Positions 7,066-14,134 of a DNA stretch of 39,255 nt are shown piece by piece; within the stretch, counting starts at the first letter, position 1; every line of letters starts with the position of its first letter. The notes beneath the pieces are model-generated. The model was not told where the DNA came from and ran no database searches. It saw only the letters and a list, made by a program, of their open reading frames with translations. The position numbers and the translations under genes were made by a program. The stretch is taken from positions 1 through 39,255 of the forward strand of contig JBCBZW010000039.1 in assembly GCA_039815145.1 (NCBI GenBank), written 5' to 3'. Origin of the DNA: Pseudomonadota bacterium. GTDB lineage: Bacteria > Pseudomonadota > Gammaproteobacteria > Steroidobacterales > JBCBZW01.

Positions 7066-9006
7066 ATGAGTCTAAAAACAGGTCTGTTCGTCGTCGGAGG
7101 GGCGATCGCCGCCTCTTACGTATGGTCCTTGGCGGACCGTGATGCGCCCCTCGGGAGTATCGATGTACCCACGCCACCGGTGCCCCTCGCCGCAACGCTG
7201 ACGTTGCCGGAGGTGACTCCCGAGCGGATAGCGTCGCCCGCGGCGACGGTCGATATTCCCGCCTTGAGCGCCGCGGAGATCGAGGCGCGCATGAGCACGG
7301 CCGTGGCCGCGTTGGCACAAGCCGGCGGCACCGATCCGGTGGAGTTGGTGTTGAACGCCGAGCAAGGCGAGAAGCTCCTGGCGGCTGCAGAGCAGGCCGG
7401 CATCAACGTCACCGCCACGCGCACCTTCGCCACCCTACCTTACCTGGCCCTGACCGCCTCGGCTGGCGACTTGCATCGTCTCGCGGCGATCGAGGGCATG
7501 AGCTACATGACGCTCGACGGCACGGTGGAGTCCGCCCGCTACCGTCGCAGCGGTGGTTGGCGTCGCAGCGGTCACCGCAGCGGCAGCTGGAGCAGCTCCG
7601 GGGGCAGTTGGAGTGGCAGCGGCAGCAGCTGGAGCGGCAGCAGTTGGAGTGGTCACCGCGCCATGACCGCGATCGAGCGTCCCGTGGGCTTGCAGACGGC
7701 CAAGGCGCCGACCTCCGACATGATCGCCATGAACGTGCAGGTGGCGGTGCTGGACTCGGGTGTTACCGAAGCGGCTTACGATCTCCTTGGCTACGTGCAC
7801 ACAGTGGTGGATTTCACCGGCGGGCGCTCCGTCGATGACTACGGCCACGGCACCCACGTCGCCGGCATCATCTCCGGTGACGGCCTCGATTCGGCCGGAT
7901 TCTTCCAGGGCATGGCGCCGCGCGCCGGCATCCACTCGGTGCGTGTGCTCGATGACAAGGGTCGCGGGCGGATCTCCCAGGTGCTCGCCGGTATCGACTG
8001 GGTGATCGCCAACGCCGCTGCCAAGAACATCCGCGTGGTGAACATGTCCCTGGGCAAGGGAATCGACGAGGCCGCTGCCAACGACCCGCTGGTGCAGGCC
8101 GTCGAGGCGATGTGGGACGCGGGCCTGGTGGTCGTCGCCTCCGCCGGCAACTACGGCCGTGACGGTGCCATGACCATCACCAGCCCTGGCAACTCACCGA
8201 AGATCATCACCGTCGGCTCGCTCACCTACCGGGGCACGGCGCGTACGGACGACGACTTCGTCTCCACCTATTCCTCGCGTGGGCCGACGATGCTCGACCA
8301 CTACGTGAAGCCCGATCTGGTGGCGCCGGGCAACCGGATCCCGTCCACGGTGGCCCCCGGTTCGGTGCTGGATCGGGACCTCCCGAATTGGGTCCGCGAG
8401 CGTCCGACCAACTACTACACAGCGAGCACGGGCGACGGCTACGACACGGCGGACTACGTCGAGATGTCCGGTACCAGCATGGCGGCTGCCATGGTGTCGG
8501 GGGCCGTGGTGTTGATGCTCTCGGACGATCCCAACCTGTCGCCTGCCACCATCAAGGCTCGCCTGATGCGCTCCGCGCGCAAGATCGATGACGGCACCCT
8601 GGTGGCCGGTGCCGGTGTGCTCGACGTGCAAGCGGCCCTGGCGGAGCAGGGCTACGTATCCGGTCAAGCGCTTTCGCCGAAGCTCCAGCGTGCGCAGGAC
8701 GGCGAGATCTACCTGATCGAAGACACGGCCAAGCTCTGGGGCAACCCTGCCTTCGGCGCGGGCTACCTGTGGAGCGATGGCTACCTTTGGTCGGACGCCT
8801 ACCTGTGGAGCGACGGCTACCTCTGGTCGGACGCGTATCTGTGGAGTGACGGCTACCTATGGAGCGACGCGTACCTGTGGAGCGATGCCTACCTCTGGTC
8901 CGATGCGTACCTGTGGAGCGACGGCTATCTCTGGTCCGACCATGTGAAGAACGCCGATCCGCTGCTCAACCTGCAGAGCAACGGCCTGATCCACCGCCCC
9001 GACTAG
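7066..9006 (+). CDS. Subtilisin-like S8 serine protease with C-terminal YLWSD hexapeptide repeats
   Basis: The product is 646 residues. A hydrophobic N-terminus (residues 5-22) serves as signal or anchor. Residues about 90-155 resemble an inhibitor I9-type prodomain. Residues 160-198 are a Ser/Gly/Trp/Arg-rich stretch with repeated SGSSWSG units. The S8 catalytic domain follows, with the complete triad: D230 (AVLDSG), H261 (GHGTHVAG) and S471 (SGTSMA), plus oxyanion Asn362 (SAGNYG). The end of the protein carries ten tandem hexapeptides YLWSDG/YLWSDA (DNA 8764-8943). WSD- or WGD-type repeats occur at the C-terminus of other bacterial S8 proteases, but I know of no proven role. The gene has its own strong terminator at 9036. 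It may process surface proteins of the neighbouring locus, but nothing in the sequence proves that link. Confidence 0.92.
   Translation: MSLKTGLFVVGGAIAASYVWSLADRDAPLGSIDVPTPPVPLAATLTLPEVTPERIASPAATVDIPALSAAEIEARMSTAVAALAQAGGTDPVELVLNAEQGEKLLAAAEQAGINVTATRTFATLPYLALTASAGDLHRLAAIEGMSYMTLDGTVESARYRRSGGWRRSGHRSGSWSSSGGSWSGSGSSWSGSSWSGHRAMTAIERPVGLQTAKAPTSDMIAMNVQVAVLDSGVTEAAYDLLGYVHTVVDFTGGRSVDDYGHGTHVAGIISGDGLDSAGFFQGMAPRAGIHSVRVLDDKGRGRISQVLAGIDWVIANAAAKNIRVVNMSLGKGIDEAAANDPLVQAVEAMWDAGLVVVASAGNYGRDGAMTITSPGNSPKIITVGSLTYRGTARTDDDFVSTYSSRGPTMLDHYVKPDLVAPGNRIPSTVAPGSVLDRDLPNWVRERPTNYYTASTGDGYDTADYVEMSGTSMAAAMVSGAVVLMLSDDPNLSPATIKARLMRSARKIDDGTLVAGAGVLDVQAALAEQGYVSGQALSPKLQRAQDGEIYLIEDTAKLWGNPAFGAGYLWSDGYLWSDAYLWSDGYLWSDAYLWSDGYLWSDAYLWSDAYLWSDAYLWSDGYLWSDHVKNADPLLNLQSNGLIHRPD
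8764..8943 (+). repeat. Ten 18-bp tandem repeats encoding YLWSD(G/A/H)
   Basis: Ten in-frame 18-bp units, 180 bp in total, encode YLWSDG, YLWSDA and a final YLWSDH. Synonymous codons vary between units (tggagc/tggtcg/tggtcc, gac/gat), so the peptide is more conserved than the DNA. This suggests selection on the protein rather than fresh slippage. Confidence 0.95.
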
Positions 9007-9035
9007 GCGCTGTCACCGATACGAGCGTGGGCACA

Positions 9036-9069
9036 GGGGCCAGGACGTCACGTCCTGGCCCCGTCTTTT
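9036..9069 (+). terminator. Strong rho-independent terminator after the subtilase
   Basis: A perfect 12-bp GC-rich stem (GGGGCCAGGACG / CGTCCTGGCCCC) with a 3-base loop is followed by GTCTTTTTG. It starts 30 bases after the subtilase stop and insulates it from the VOC gene. Confidence 0.9.
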
Positions 9070-9158
9070 TGTTGGGTTTGTACCCACCGTCGATCGTTCG
9101 TGGCAGCATCGCGAGCGGAACGTGTGAGTCAGCTCAAGGGCGGCAAAGGAGCGGAGCA

Positions 9159-9539
9159 GTGTTTACCCACGTGATGGTTGGTACCAACGACATGGAGGCG
9201 TCGAGACGCTTCTACGACGCAGCGCTCGCGGCGTTGGGGCATTCGGCGGGCGTGATGGACCCGAAGGGACGCTGCTTCTACACCAGCAAGTACGGCGTGT
9301 TCTGCCTGACCTCACCGATCGACGGGCAGCCCGCGACGCACGCCAACGGCGGCACGATCGGGTTTCGCGCCGCGAATCCCGAGCAGGCGGATGCCTTTCA
9401 CGCGGCAGGCCTCGCCAACGGGGGCACCGCGTGCGAAGACCCACCGGGGGTGCGCGAGGGGTCGGGACGCACGATGTACCTCGCGTATCTGCGAGATCCA
9501 GATGGCAACAAGATCTGCGCCCTGCACTCGATCGCCTGA
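9159..9539 (+). CDS. VOC (glyoxalase/bleomycin-resistance fold) family protein
   Basis: The product is 126 residues from a GTG start at 9159, chosen because AAAGGAG lies just upstream and because the protein then begins with the classic first strand MFTHVMVGTNDMEASRRFYD. The second half carries the usual YLRDPDGNKI motif of the vicinal oxygen chelate fold. One candidate metal ligand is His4; the C-terminal ligand position is uncertain (ICALH). Enzymes of this fold include lyases, isomerases and dioxygenases, so the substrate cannot be named. The gene stands alone between the subtilase terminator and the convergent copper-protein gene. Confidence 0.88.
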   Translation: MFTHVMVGTNDMEASRRFYDAALAALGHSAGVMDPKGRCFYTSKYGVFCLTSPIDGQPATHANGGTIGFRAANPEQADAFHAAGLANGGTACEDPPGVREGSGRTMYLAYLRDPDGNKICALHSIA

Positions 9540-9645
9540 GCGCGCGCGGGGCTGACCCGCAATCCCGCACCTATTGCAGTTGTTGGCTCGACGCTGGGGG
9601 CTTCCCTCAGGCGGCGATCCGCTCGCATTCCTCGATGCAATGCTC

Positions 9646-10086
9646 TCAGGCCTTGGCGCACGCCCGGCATACCTCGTGATGCTTGGCGTGCTTGCGGCAC
9701 TCTTCCTCACAGCGCTTGCAGACGGCTGAGGTGGCCTTGGCAAACGCAGCCAAGTGCGAGGATCGGTGCGCGGCGAGTTGGGCGAGGGCGCGACAGGCGA
9801 TGACCAGGTCCTGCACGCGCACGGCGCAGTCGGCGAGGGTGGTGTCGCCGGACTGAAACTCGCTGAGGCAATGGGCGATGCAGTCATCGCCCGTGGTGAC
9901 GCACTCCAGGGCACTGTCGCGCAGCTTGTTGTCTACGGCCTGCATGGCGTGGTGGCCCGACTGCTCGTGATGGGCGGCGTGGCCCGCGGTTGCGAACGCG
10001 AGGCCCGCGAGGGCCGCGGTGGCGCCGCTCAGCACGTCCCGGCGCGCCCAGGATCCGTGTGCTTTGGATCGATCGTGGTCGGTCAT
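9646..10086 (-). CDS. Tat-exported Csp-type four-helix copper-storage protein, ending at a TGA in a Cys position
   Basis: The annotated frame gives 146 residues. The start ATG has GAGGAG about 10 bases upstream. A twin-arginine signal (R15 R16 DVLSG, then AGHAAHHE) targets folded protein to the periplasm. The mature part has the Cys pattern of Csp/DUF326 four-helix bundles (DDCIAHC, ADCAV, VIACRA, AVCKRCEEEC, EVCRAC) together with His-rich segments. Known Csp proteins bind many Cu(I) ions through such cysteines. The frame stops with CRACAKA-TGA, but reading through gives EHCIEECERIAA and a second TGA at 9607-9609, which is what the last Csp helix would look like. The TGA stands where the family pattern predicts Cys. 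It may be a nonsense mutation (TGC to TGA), a sequence error or, less likely, a recoded UGA. Confidence 0.85.
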   Translation of the reverse strand: MTDHDRSKAHGSWARRDVLSGATAALAGLAFATAGHAAHHEQSGHHAMQAVDNKLRDSALECVTTGDDCIAHCLSEFQSGDTTLADCAVRVQDLVIACRALAQLAAHRSSHLAAFAKATSAVCKRCEEECRKHAKHHEVCRACAKA

Positions 10087-10167
10087 GCTCGGTAGCTCCT
10101 CGTGGCAAGGCGATTGAGAGGGGCAGAGCCTACTGCAAATCTTGCCCGGGGTCGCTGTCGTGGGGCC

Positions 10168-10893
10168 TTAGTTCGGCAGCAGGCCCAACGCGTGGTAGGT
10201 GAGGGTCAGGAGGACTGCACTGACCGCGGCGTAGGCCAGCAGGCAGGCCATCAGCGGACGGCGAAAGATGGGCAGCAGATAGGCGGCTGGCGCGATCATG
10301 GCCTGACACCAGCGTTGCGTGGCGAGGATTGGCAACGCGCCCAGGGCGAACACCGGGAAGGCGCCGAGGCCGATCGCGTAGAGGTACACCCCGGTCAGGC
10401 TCTCGAAGCGGATACCAAAGCGGAAGGAACCCGCCACGGCGCCGAGGGCTGAGGCGGGATTGCCGGCGAAGGCGCCCTTGACGGCGGTCCACAGGAGGAA
10501 GGACACGGCCGTCAGCAACATCGTCAGGAGCAGGCGAGCGGCCGCATCGCCTAACAGAAATAAAAAGTGTCCGAGGGGTTCGCTGCCGAGGAACCTGTCC
10601 AGGTGCTGGGCGTAGTAACGGGCTACGGCCAAGTTAACCAGCAGCACGATGGGAAAGCCGTGCAGGGCCACCTGGGCCCACATCCCACTCTGCAGGGCGG
10701 ACGGGCGTCGCATGAGGAACACCGCAAGGCAGGGCAGCAGCGTAGCGGCGCTCATCGCGCTGATCCTGATGATCAGGCGGAGCCAATCCCGCTCGCAGCC
10801 CTGGCCGTAGAGCCAGCGCAGGCCGTCGCGCAGGGCGCGGAAGAACGTCGCGTCGTCGCGGGTAAGCAGGGTCGTGAGTAGCTGGGGCGCCAT
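10168..10893 (-). CDS. Polytopic inner-membrane protein of unknown function
   Basis: The product is 241 residues with an N-terminal amphipathic part of about 40 residues and then about five or six hydrophobic segments (for example ISAMSAATLLPCLAVFL, LLLTMLLTAVSFLLWTAV and LLAYAAVSAVLLTLTYHAL), consistent with an inner-membrane protein. The topology loosely recalls Yip1-like proteins, but I do not assign the family. No clear ribosome site precedes the ATG at 10893. It lies 81 bases upstream of the copper-protein gene on the same strand and is divergent from the DUF2239 gene. A link to copper handling would be a guess. Confidence 0.7.
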   Translation of the reverse strand: MAPQLLTTLLTRDDATFFRALRDGLRWLYGQGCERDWLRLIIRISAMSAATLLPCLAVFLMRRPSALQSGMWAQVALHGFPIVLLVNLAVARYYAQHLDRFLGSEPLGHFLFLLGDAAARLLLTMLLTAVSFLLWTAVKGAFAGNPASALGAVAGSFRFGIRFESLTGVYLYAIGLGAFPVFALGALPILATQRWCQAMIAPAAYLLPIFRRPLMACLLAYAAVSAVLLTLTYHALGLLPN

Positions 10894-10958
10894 GCCCGTA
10901 CCGTGCCATGGGTGGGGCGAGGCCCCAAGCGCACCGGTGGCGCGGAACGCACCTATGC

Positions 10959-10986
10959 TTGCGTATTATTTCTATCCGGGTATTAT
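10959..10986 (+). promoter_or_regulatory. Sigma70-type promoter of the DUF2239 gene
   Basis: TTGCGT (10959-10964), a 16-base spacer and TATTAT (10981-10986) form a good promoter about 35 bases upstream of the start codon. The 9-mer GTATTATTT occurs twice, at 10963-10971 and 10980-10988. Confidence 0.6.
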
Positions 10987-11021
10987 TTGCGCCCACTTGC
11001 ATCCACAGGAGAACACGCCCG

Positions 11022-11582
11022 ATGGCGACCAATGCTCATCAGTACTGCGCGTTCCGCGACGGCCAGGAGGTAGCTCGCGGGGATCTGCTACCCGTTGCAC
11101 TGAGGGTGCGGGATCTCGGCGCAGGTGCCCCGTCCCAGATCTTCGATCTCGAGGATGGTCGACTCGTCGACGTGCTGCTGGAGGGCACGGACCAGACCAT
11201 CGCTGACTGGATCGCCCAGCACCACCAAGCAGCAGCCGCGCCCGAGCGCGGTCGTGGCCGGCCCAAGCTGGGTGTCGTGGGGCGCGAGGTCACCCTCCTG
11301 CCGCGCCAGTGGGCATGGTTGAACGCACAGCCCGGGGGGGCCTCGACCACCCTTCGCCGGCTGGTCGACGAGGCGGCGAAGCGGCCGGATGCGCAACGCC
11401 AGGCGGCGCGCGACAGCACCTACCGCTTCTTGAACGCCCTCGCCGGCGACTATCTGGGGTTCGAGGAGTGCCTGCGCGCCCTGTACGCCGGAGACCGCGA
11501 GGCGTTTGGCGCCCGCACCGCGGCTTGGCCGAAGGATGTGCAACACCAGGCGGACGCCTTCGCAGCGGCCGTCTGGGAGTGA
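11022..11582 (+). CDS. DUF2239 family protein
   Basis: The product is 186 residues. The ATG has AGGAGA 9 bases upstream. The sequence fits DUF2239: an N-terminal part with QIFDLEDGRLVDVLLEGTD, the highly characteristic GRGRPKLGVVGREVTLLPRQW block near residues 75-95, and NAQPGGASTTLRRLVDEA after it. The GRPKLGVV segment is basic and could contact nucleic acid or a partner protein, but the family has no established function that I know of. The protein is cytoplasmic, with no signal or membrane segment. It stands alone under its own promoter and is convergent with the amidohydrolase gene, 15 bases apart. Confidence 0.88.
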   Translation: MATNAHQYCAFRDGQEVARGDLLPVALRVRDLGAGAPSQIFDLEDGRLVDVLLEGTDQTIADWIAQHHQAAAAPERGRGRPKLGVVGREVTLLPRQWAWLNAQPGGASTTLRRLVDEAAKRPDAQRQAARDSTYRFLNALAGDYLGFEECLRALYAGDREAFGARTAAWPKDVQHQADAFAAAVWE

Positions 11583-11592
11583 CCCGCGCCTG

Positions 11593-11606
11593 GGGCCCTA
11601 GGGCCC
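11593..11606. repeat. Perfect palindrome between convergent genes
   Basis: GGGCCCTAGGGCCC is a 14-bp self-complementary site between the DUF2239 and amidohydrolase stops; its TAG on the minus strand is the amidohydrolase stop codon. There is no T tract, so a terminator role is uncertain. Confidence 0.5.
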
Positions 11607-13067
11607 GCCGCTCCAGCGTTGGAGGTTGAGGAATTCCCGGCGGGTCTTGGGTCCGTAGGTCTCGAAGTGGGGGTCTGGCCGGTTGCGGTAGTCCTCGCGC
11701 CAAGCCGCCACCTGATCGTCGCCTAGGTGCGCCGCCCGCACGTCCGGTTCCACCTGATAGATCCGCAAGGCGTTCAAGCCGAAGATCTTGGCGCGGATCG
11801 CAGGCGTGATCTCCGGGTAGGCGAAGCGCTCGCGCAGGGGCTCGCTGATCTGGAAGGTGCGCATGGCCTGGATCTGGTCCTGCGGGGAGCCGTACCAGAT
11901 CGAGTCCGTGCCCCACAGCACGTTGTCCTCGCCCAGATGGAGCAGGAGCTTGCCGAGGGCGTGGGCGGCCTGATCCGGGTCGCGCATGAGGAAGCGCCAG
12001 GTAGAGCCGAGTTCGGCGAACACGTTGTGCTGCTCGCCGAGGCCCGCCTGGCGGACGGACGTGATCAGCTGATCGATACCGTCCGTGCGCTTCGGGTCGT
12101 AGGGGCCCTCCGCGCGGTTCACCGTGAAGCCCGAGTGGTAGATGAGGAAGTTCACATCGGGGTACTGCTTGGCCACCCTGCCCACGTCCACGCAGGTGGA
12201 GTGCTCGTAGGAGCGGGGGCCGAAGGGCAGGCCCTTGTGCACGGCGATGTTCTTCACCCCCAGGGCGCGGGCCTTCTCGACCATGGCGAGGCCGACGTCG
12301 TCGTCGAGGAAGAAGCCGGTGCCGGAGGGACCCCACTGGGTGTAGGTCTTCCACGCGGCGATACCGAATTCTTTCGATAGGCGCTCCATGTCCTCCACGT
12401 CGCCCGCCTGGTTCGGATTGACGCGACCGTGGAGGTAGAGGCGCCGGCTGCCGCCCATCTTGGCCACGATCTCCTGGGTGGCCGCTGCCTCCTCGATGGT
12501 CAGCGGTTCGCCGTCGCGGGTGGAGGGCACGAAGGACAGCACGGCGAGATCCGTATCGGAGTCCAGGAACAGGTGGCGGATGAAGGCATCCGGCCCGAGG
12601 CACTGCAGGTGGTCGCGGGGGCCGCCCATCGCCGCCGCCGCGCAGTTGCCCGTATCGGCGAAGCGCAGGGGGCTGGCCTCGTCGGGCAGCGCGCGTAGCC
12701 AGGCGCCCGTGGGGTTCACGAAGTGGCCTTGCACGTCGAAGATGAACTCATCGCCCGTAACGGCAGCGATGGCGGCGTCCAGGTCCGTGGCGGCTTCGCG
12801 TGGCAGGTCGTAGTAGCCACCCCGCCGGCCGATGGCGCCGAAGGCCTCGTTCATGGCGAGGAGGGTGCTGGCGGCGCCGCAGGCGCTCACTAGAAAGTCG
12901 CGCCGCGAGGCGCCCAGGCGGCGGGCATTCTCTGTGGCCTGGGCGAGGGCGTGGTCGCAGGCGTAGCGTTGAATTGGCGCCAAGGGCACCGGCTCGAATT
13001 CGCCGTTGCTGGTGCTGTCGAGCTTGATGGGCAGGCGCTGCCCGTTCGGATCCACCGACGTCGCCAT
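11598..13067 (-). CDS. Amidohydrolase-2-type metal-dependent hydrolase with displaced twin-arginine motif
   Basis: The product is 489 residues. The ATG at 13067 has AGAGGAAAG upstream. A twin-arginine motif, SRRDFLVSACGAAS, lies at residues 54-67 rather than at the extreme N-terminus, so the signal would have an unusually long n-region of about 50 residues. The rest matches the PF04909-type TIM barrel: DVQGHFVNP (residues 111-119, with Gln113 where the first His of an HxH pair is common), WKTYTQW, IAVHKGLPFG, LIYHSGF and VLWGTDSIWYGSP with the usual catalytic-type Asp. It follows the GH17 genes on the same strand after a 116-base gap holding two hairpins, so co-transcription is possible. The substrate is unknown; hydrolases and decarboxylases both occur in this superfamily. 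Confidence 0.85.
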   Translation of the reverse strand: MATSVDPNGQRLPIKLDSTSNGEFEPVPLAPIQRYACDHALAQATENARRLGASRRDFLVSACGAASTLLAMNEAFGAIGRRGGYYDLPREAATDLDAAIAAVTGDEFIFDVQGHFVNPTGAWLRALPDEASPLRFADTGNCAAAAMGGPRDHLQCLGPDAFIRHLFLDSDTDLAVLSFVPSTRDGEPLTIEEAAATQEIVAKMGGSRRLYLHGRVNPNQAGDVEDMERLSKEFGIAAWKTYTQWGPSGTGFFLDDDVGLAMVEKARALGVKNIAVHKGLPFGPRSYEHSTCVDVGRVAKQYPDVNFLIYHSGFTVNRAEGPYDPKRTDGIDQLITSVRQAGLGEQHNVFAELGSTWRFLMRDPDQAAHALGKLLLHLGEDNVLWGTDSIWYGSPQDQIQAMRTFQISEPLRERFAYPEITPAIRAKIFGLNALRIYQVEPDVRAAHLGDDQVAAWREDYRNRPDPHFETYGPKTRREFLNLQRWSGGP

Positions 13068-13086
13068 ACGCTTTCCTCTTGTCGGA

Positions 13087-13130
13087 CGTGCCTAAGGGGC
13101 ACGCCCTAGATAAACGTGCCTGAAGGCACG
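13087..13130 (-). repeat. Two tandem near-identical hairpins between GH17 and amidohydrolase genes
   Basis: CGTGCC-N5-GGCACG (13087-13103) and CGTGCC-TGAA-GGCACG (13115-13130) are 28 bases apart. Both lie in the gap upstream of the amidohydrolase start. No T tract follows on either strand, so they are more likely mRNA-stability or processing elements, or a protein-binding site, than terminators. Confidence 0.6.
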
Positions 13131-13183
13131 ATGCGCGACGCGGCCGTCGGGTCGCGCCGCGTTCGGCGCAGCGGTGGGTCGCC

Positions 13184-14134
13184 CTAGGCGGATGGGTGGT
13201 CGCGCATCGCGAGCTTAGGCGTGCGGTCCACGCGGTAGAGACCCCAGTGTTTCTCAGGCTCCAGGGGGTCCGCCGAGCCCTTCCAGGGCTCGTCGAAGGC
13301 CTCGAACACGAAGGTGAGTATCTCCTCCCGATCGACCCACTCGAGCAGCTGCTCGTAGTAGGCAGCTTGCAGCTCCTCGGAGGCGTTGTGGGGCTCGATG
13401 CCCCGTCCGTTGGCCGCCGTGGTCCACCCGGCCTCGGTGATGATCACCGACTTGTCGGGGTAGTGTTCGGCCACCGAGCGATAGTTGTCCTGCGTGTAGG
13501 CCAGGGCCTGGTCCAGCGAACGGTACTCCCACACGGGGTAGGTGTGGATCGCGATGACGTCCAGCACCGCGGCGAGCGGTTCCAGCTTTTGCGTCCAGGG
13601 CACGTAGTTCTCGCAGAAGGTCACCGGCTGTGGAATGCCCGCGCGCATCTGCGAGGCGTAGCTCACCAGGCGCTCCACCGGCACCAGGTGGTCCGTCCAG
13701 TCGACGCTCGCCTCGTTGCCGATCGACATGGCCATCACCGTGTGCGGATGAGCGCTGGCCAGGGCGATCGCGCGGATGACGCGCGATTCGTTGGCGGCGC
13801 GGTTCTCGCGCAGGGTCTCCTCACTGAAGTCAGCGCCCCAGGGGCAGTTCGGGTTGCTCACCTCGGCGGCGAGATCCACGCCTAACATCACGCGTAGGGG
13901 CAGCGCTTCGCGTTCGATCACCTCCAGCACCGTCTGCGCGTGGCGACTGCAGTCGTACAGGCGAAGGTACTGCCAATGGGGCGCGAGGATATTGAGATCC
14001 TCCCGAATCTCCTCGTAGGAGGGGTACAGACCGTGGCCGGGGTGTTGGCCCTCCCGGTAGCCCGAGTAGCAGATGGCGCGCCCGTAGGTGGGCAAGGAGC
14101 GGGTCATGAAGGGGCGGGCGATGATGTCAGACAT
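13184..14134 (-). CDS. GH17 family beta-1,3-glucan-active enzyme (second copy)
   Basis: The product is 316 residues. I start at the ATG at 14134 (MSDIIARP), preceded by GGGAAG; it overlaps the end of the upstream GH17 gene by 8 bases, which suggests translational coupling. The protein shows GH17 features: RLYDCSRHAQTV, acid/base candidate E141 in SIGNEASVDW, IHTYPVWEY, nucleophile candidate E234 in IITEAGWTT, and FEAFDEPWK near the end, close to a GH17 signature in altered form (EAGWTT instead of ETGWP). No signal peptide is present, so it should act in the cytoplasm. GH17 enzymes are endo-beta-1,3-glucanases or glucanosyltransferases. With the phosphorylase in the same operon, trimming or rearranging imported beta-1,3-glucan oligosaccharides is the likely job. 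Confidence 0.85.
   Translation of the reverse strand: MSDIIARPFMTRSLPTYGRAICYSGYREGQHPGHGLYPSYEEIREDLNILAPHWQYLRLYDCSRHAQTVLEVIEREALPLRVMLGVDLAAEVSNPNCPWGADFSEETLRENRAANESRVIRAIALASAHPHTVMAMSIGNEASVDWTDHLVPVERLVSYASQMRAGIPQPVTFCENYVPWTQKLEPLAAVLDVIAIHTYPVWEYRSLDQALAYTQDNYRSVAEHYPDKSVIITEAGWTTAANGRGIEPHNASEELQAAYYEQLLEWVDREEILTFVFEAFDEPWKGSADPLEPEKHWGLYRVDRTPKLAMRDHPSA

Noticed and set aside
7576-7659. Repeats in the subtilase spacer as a mobile or regulatory DNA element
   Set aside because: They are codon-level repeats of Ser, Gly and Trp in frame with the protease.
8764-8943. Possible CRISPR array
   Set aside because: The units are contiguous 18-bp in-frame codon repeats without spacers, and they encode the end of the subtilase.
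9610-9645. Claiming a definite selenoprotein
   Set aside because: The downstream stem is only 5 bp with a 9-base loop, and sel genes cannot be checked here; kept as one option only.
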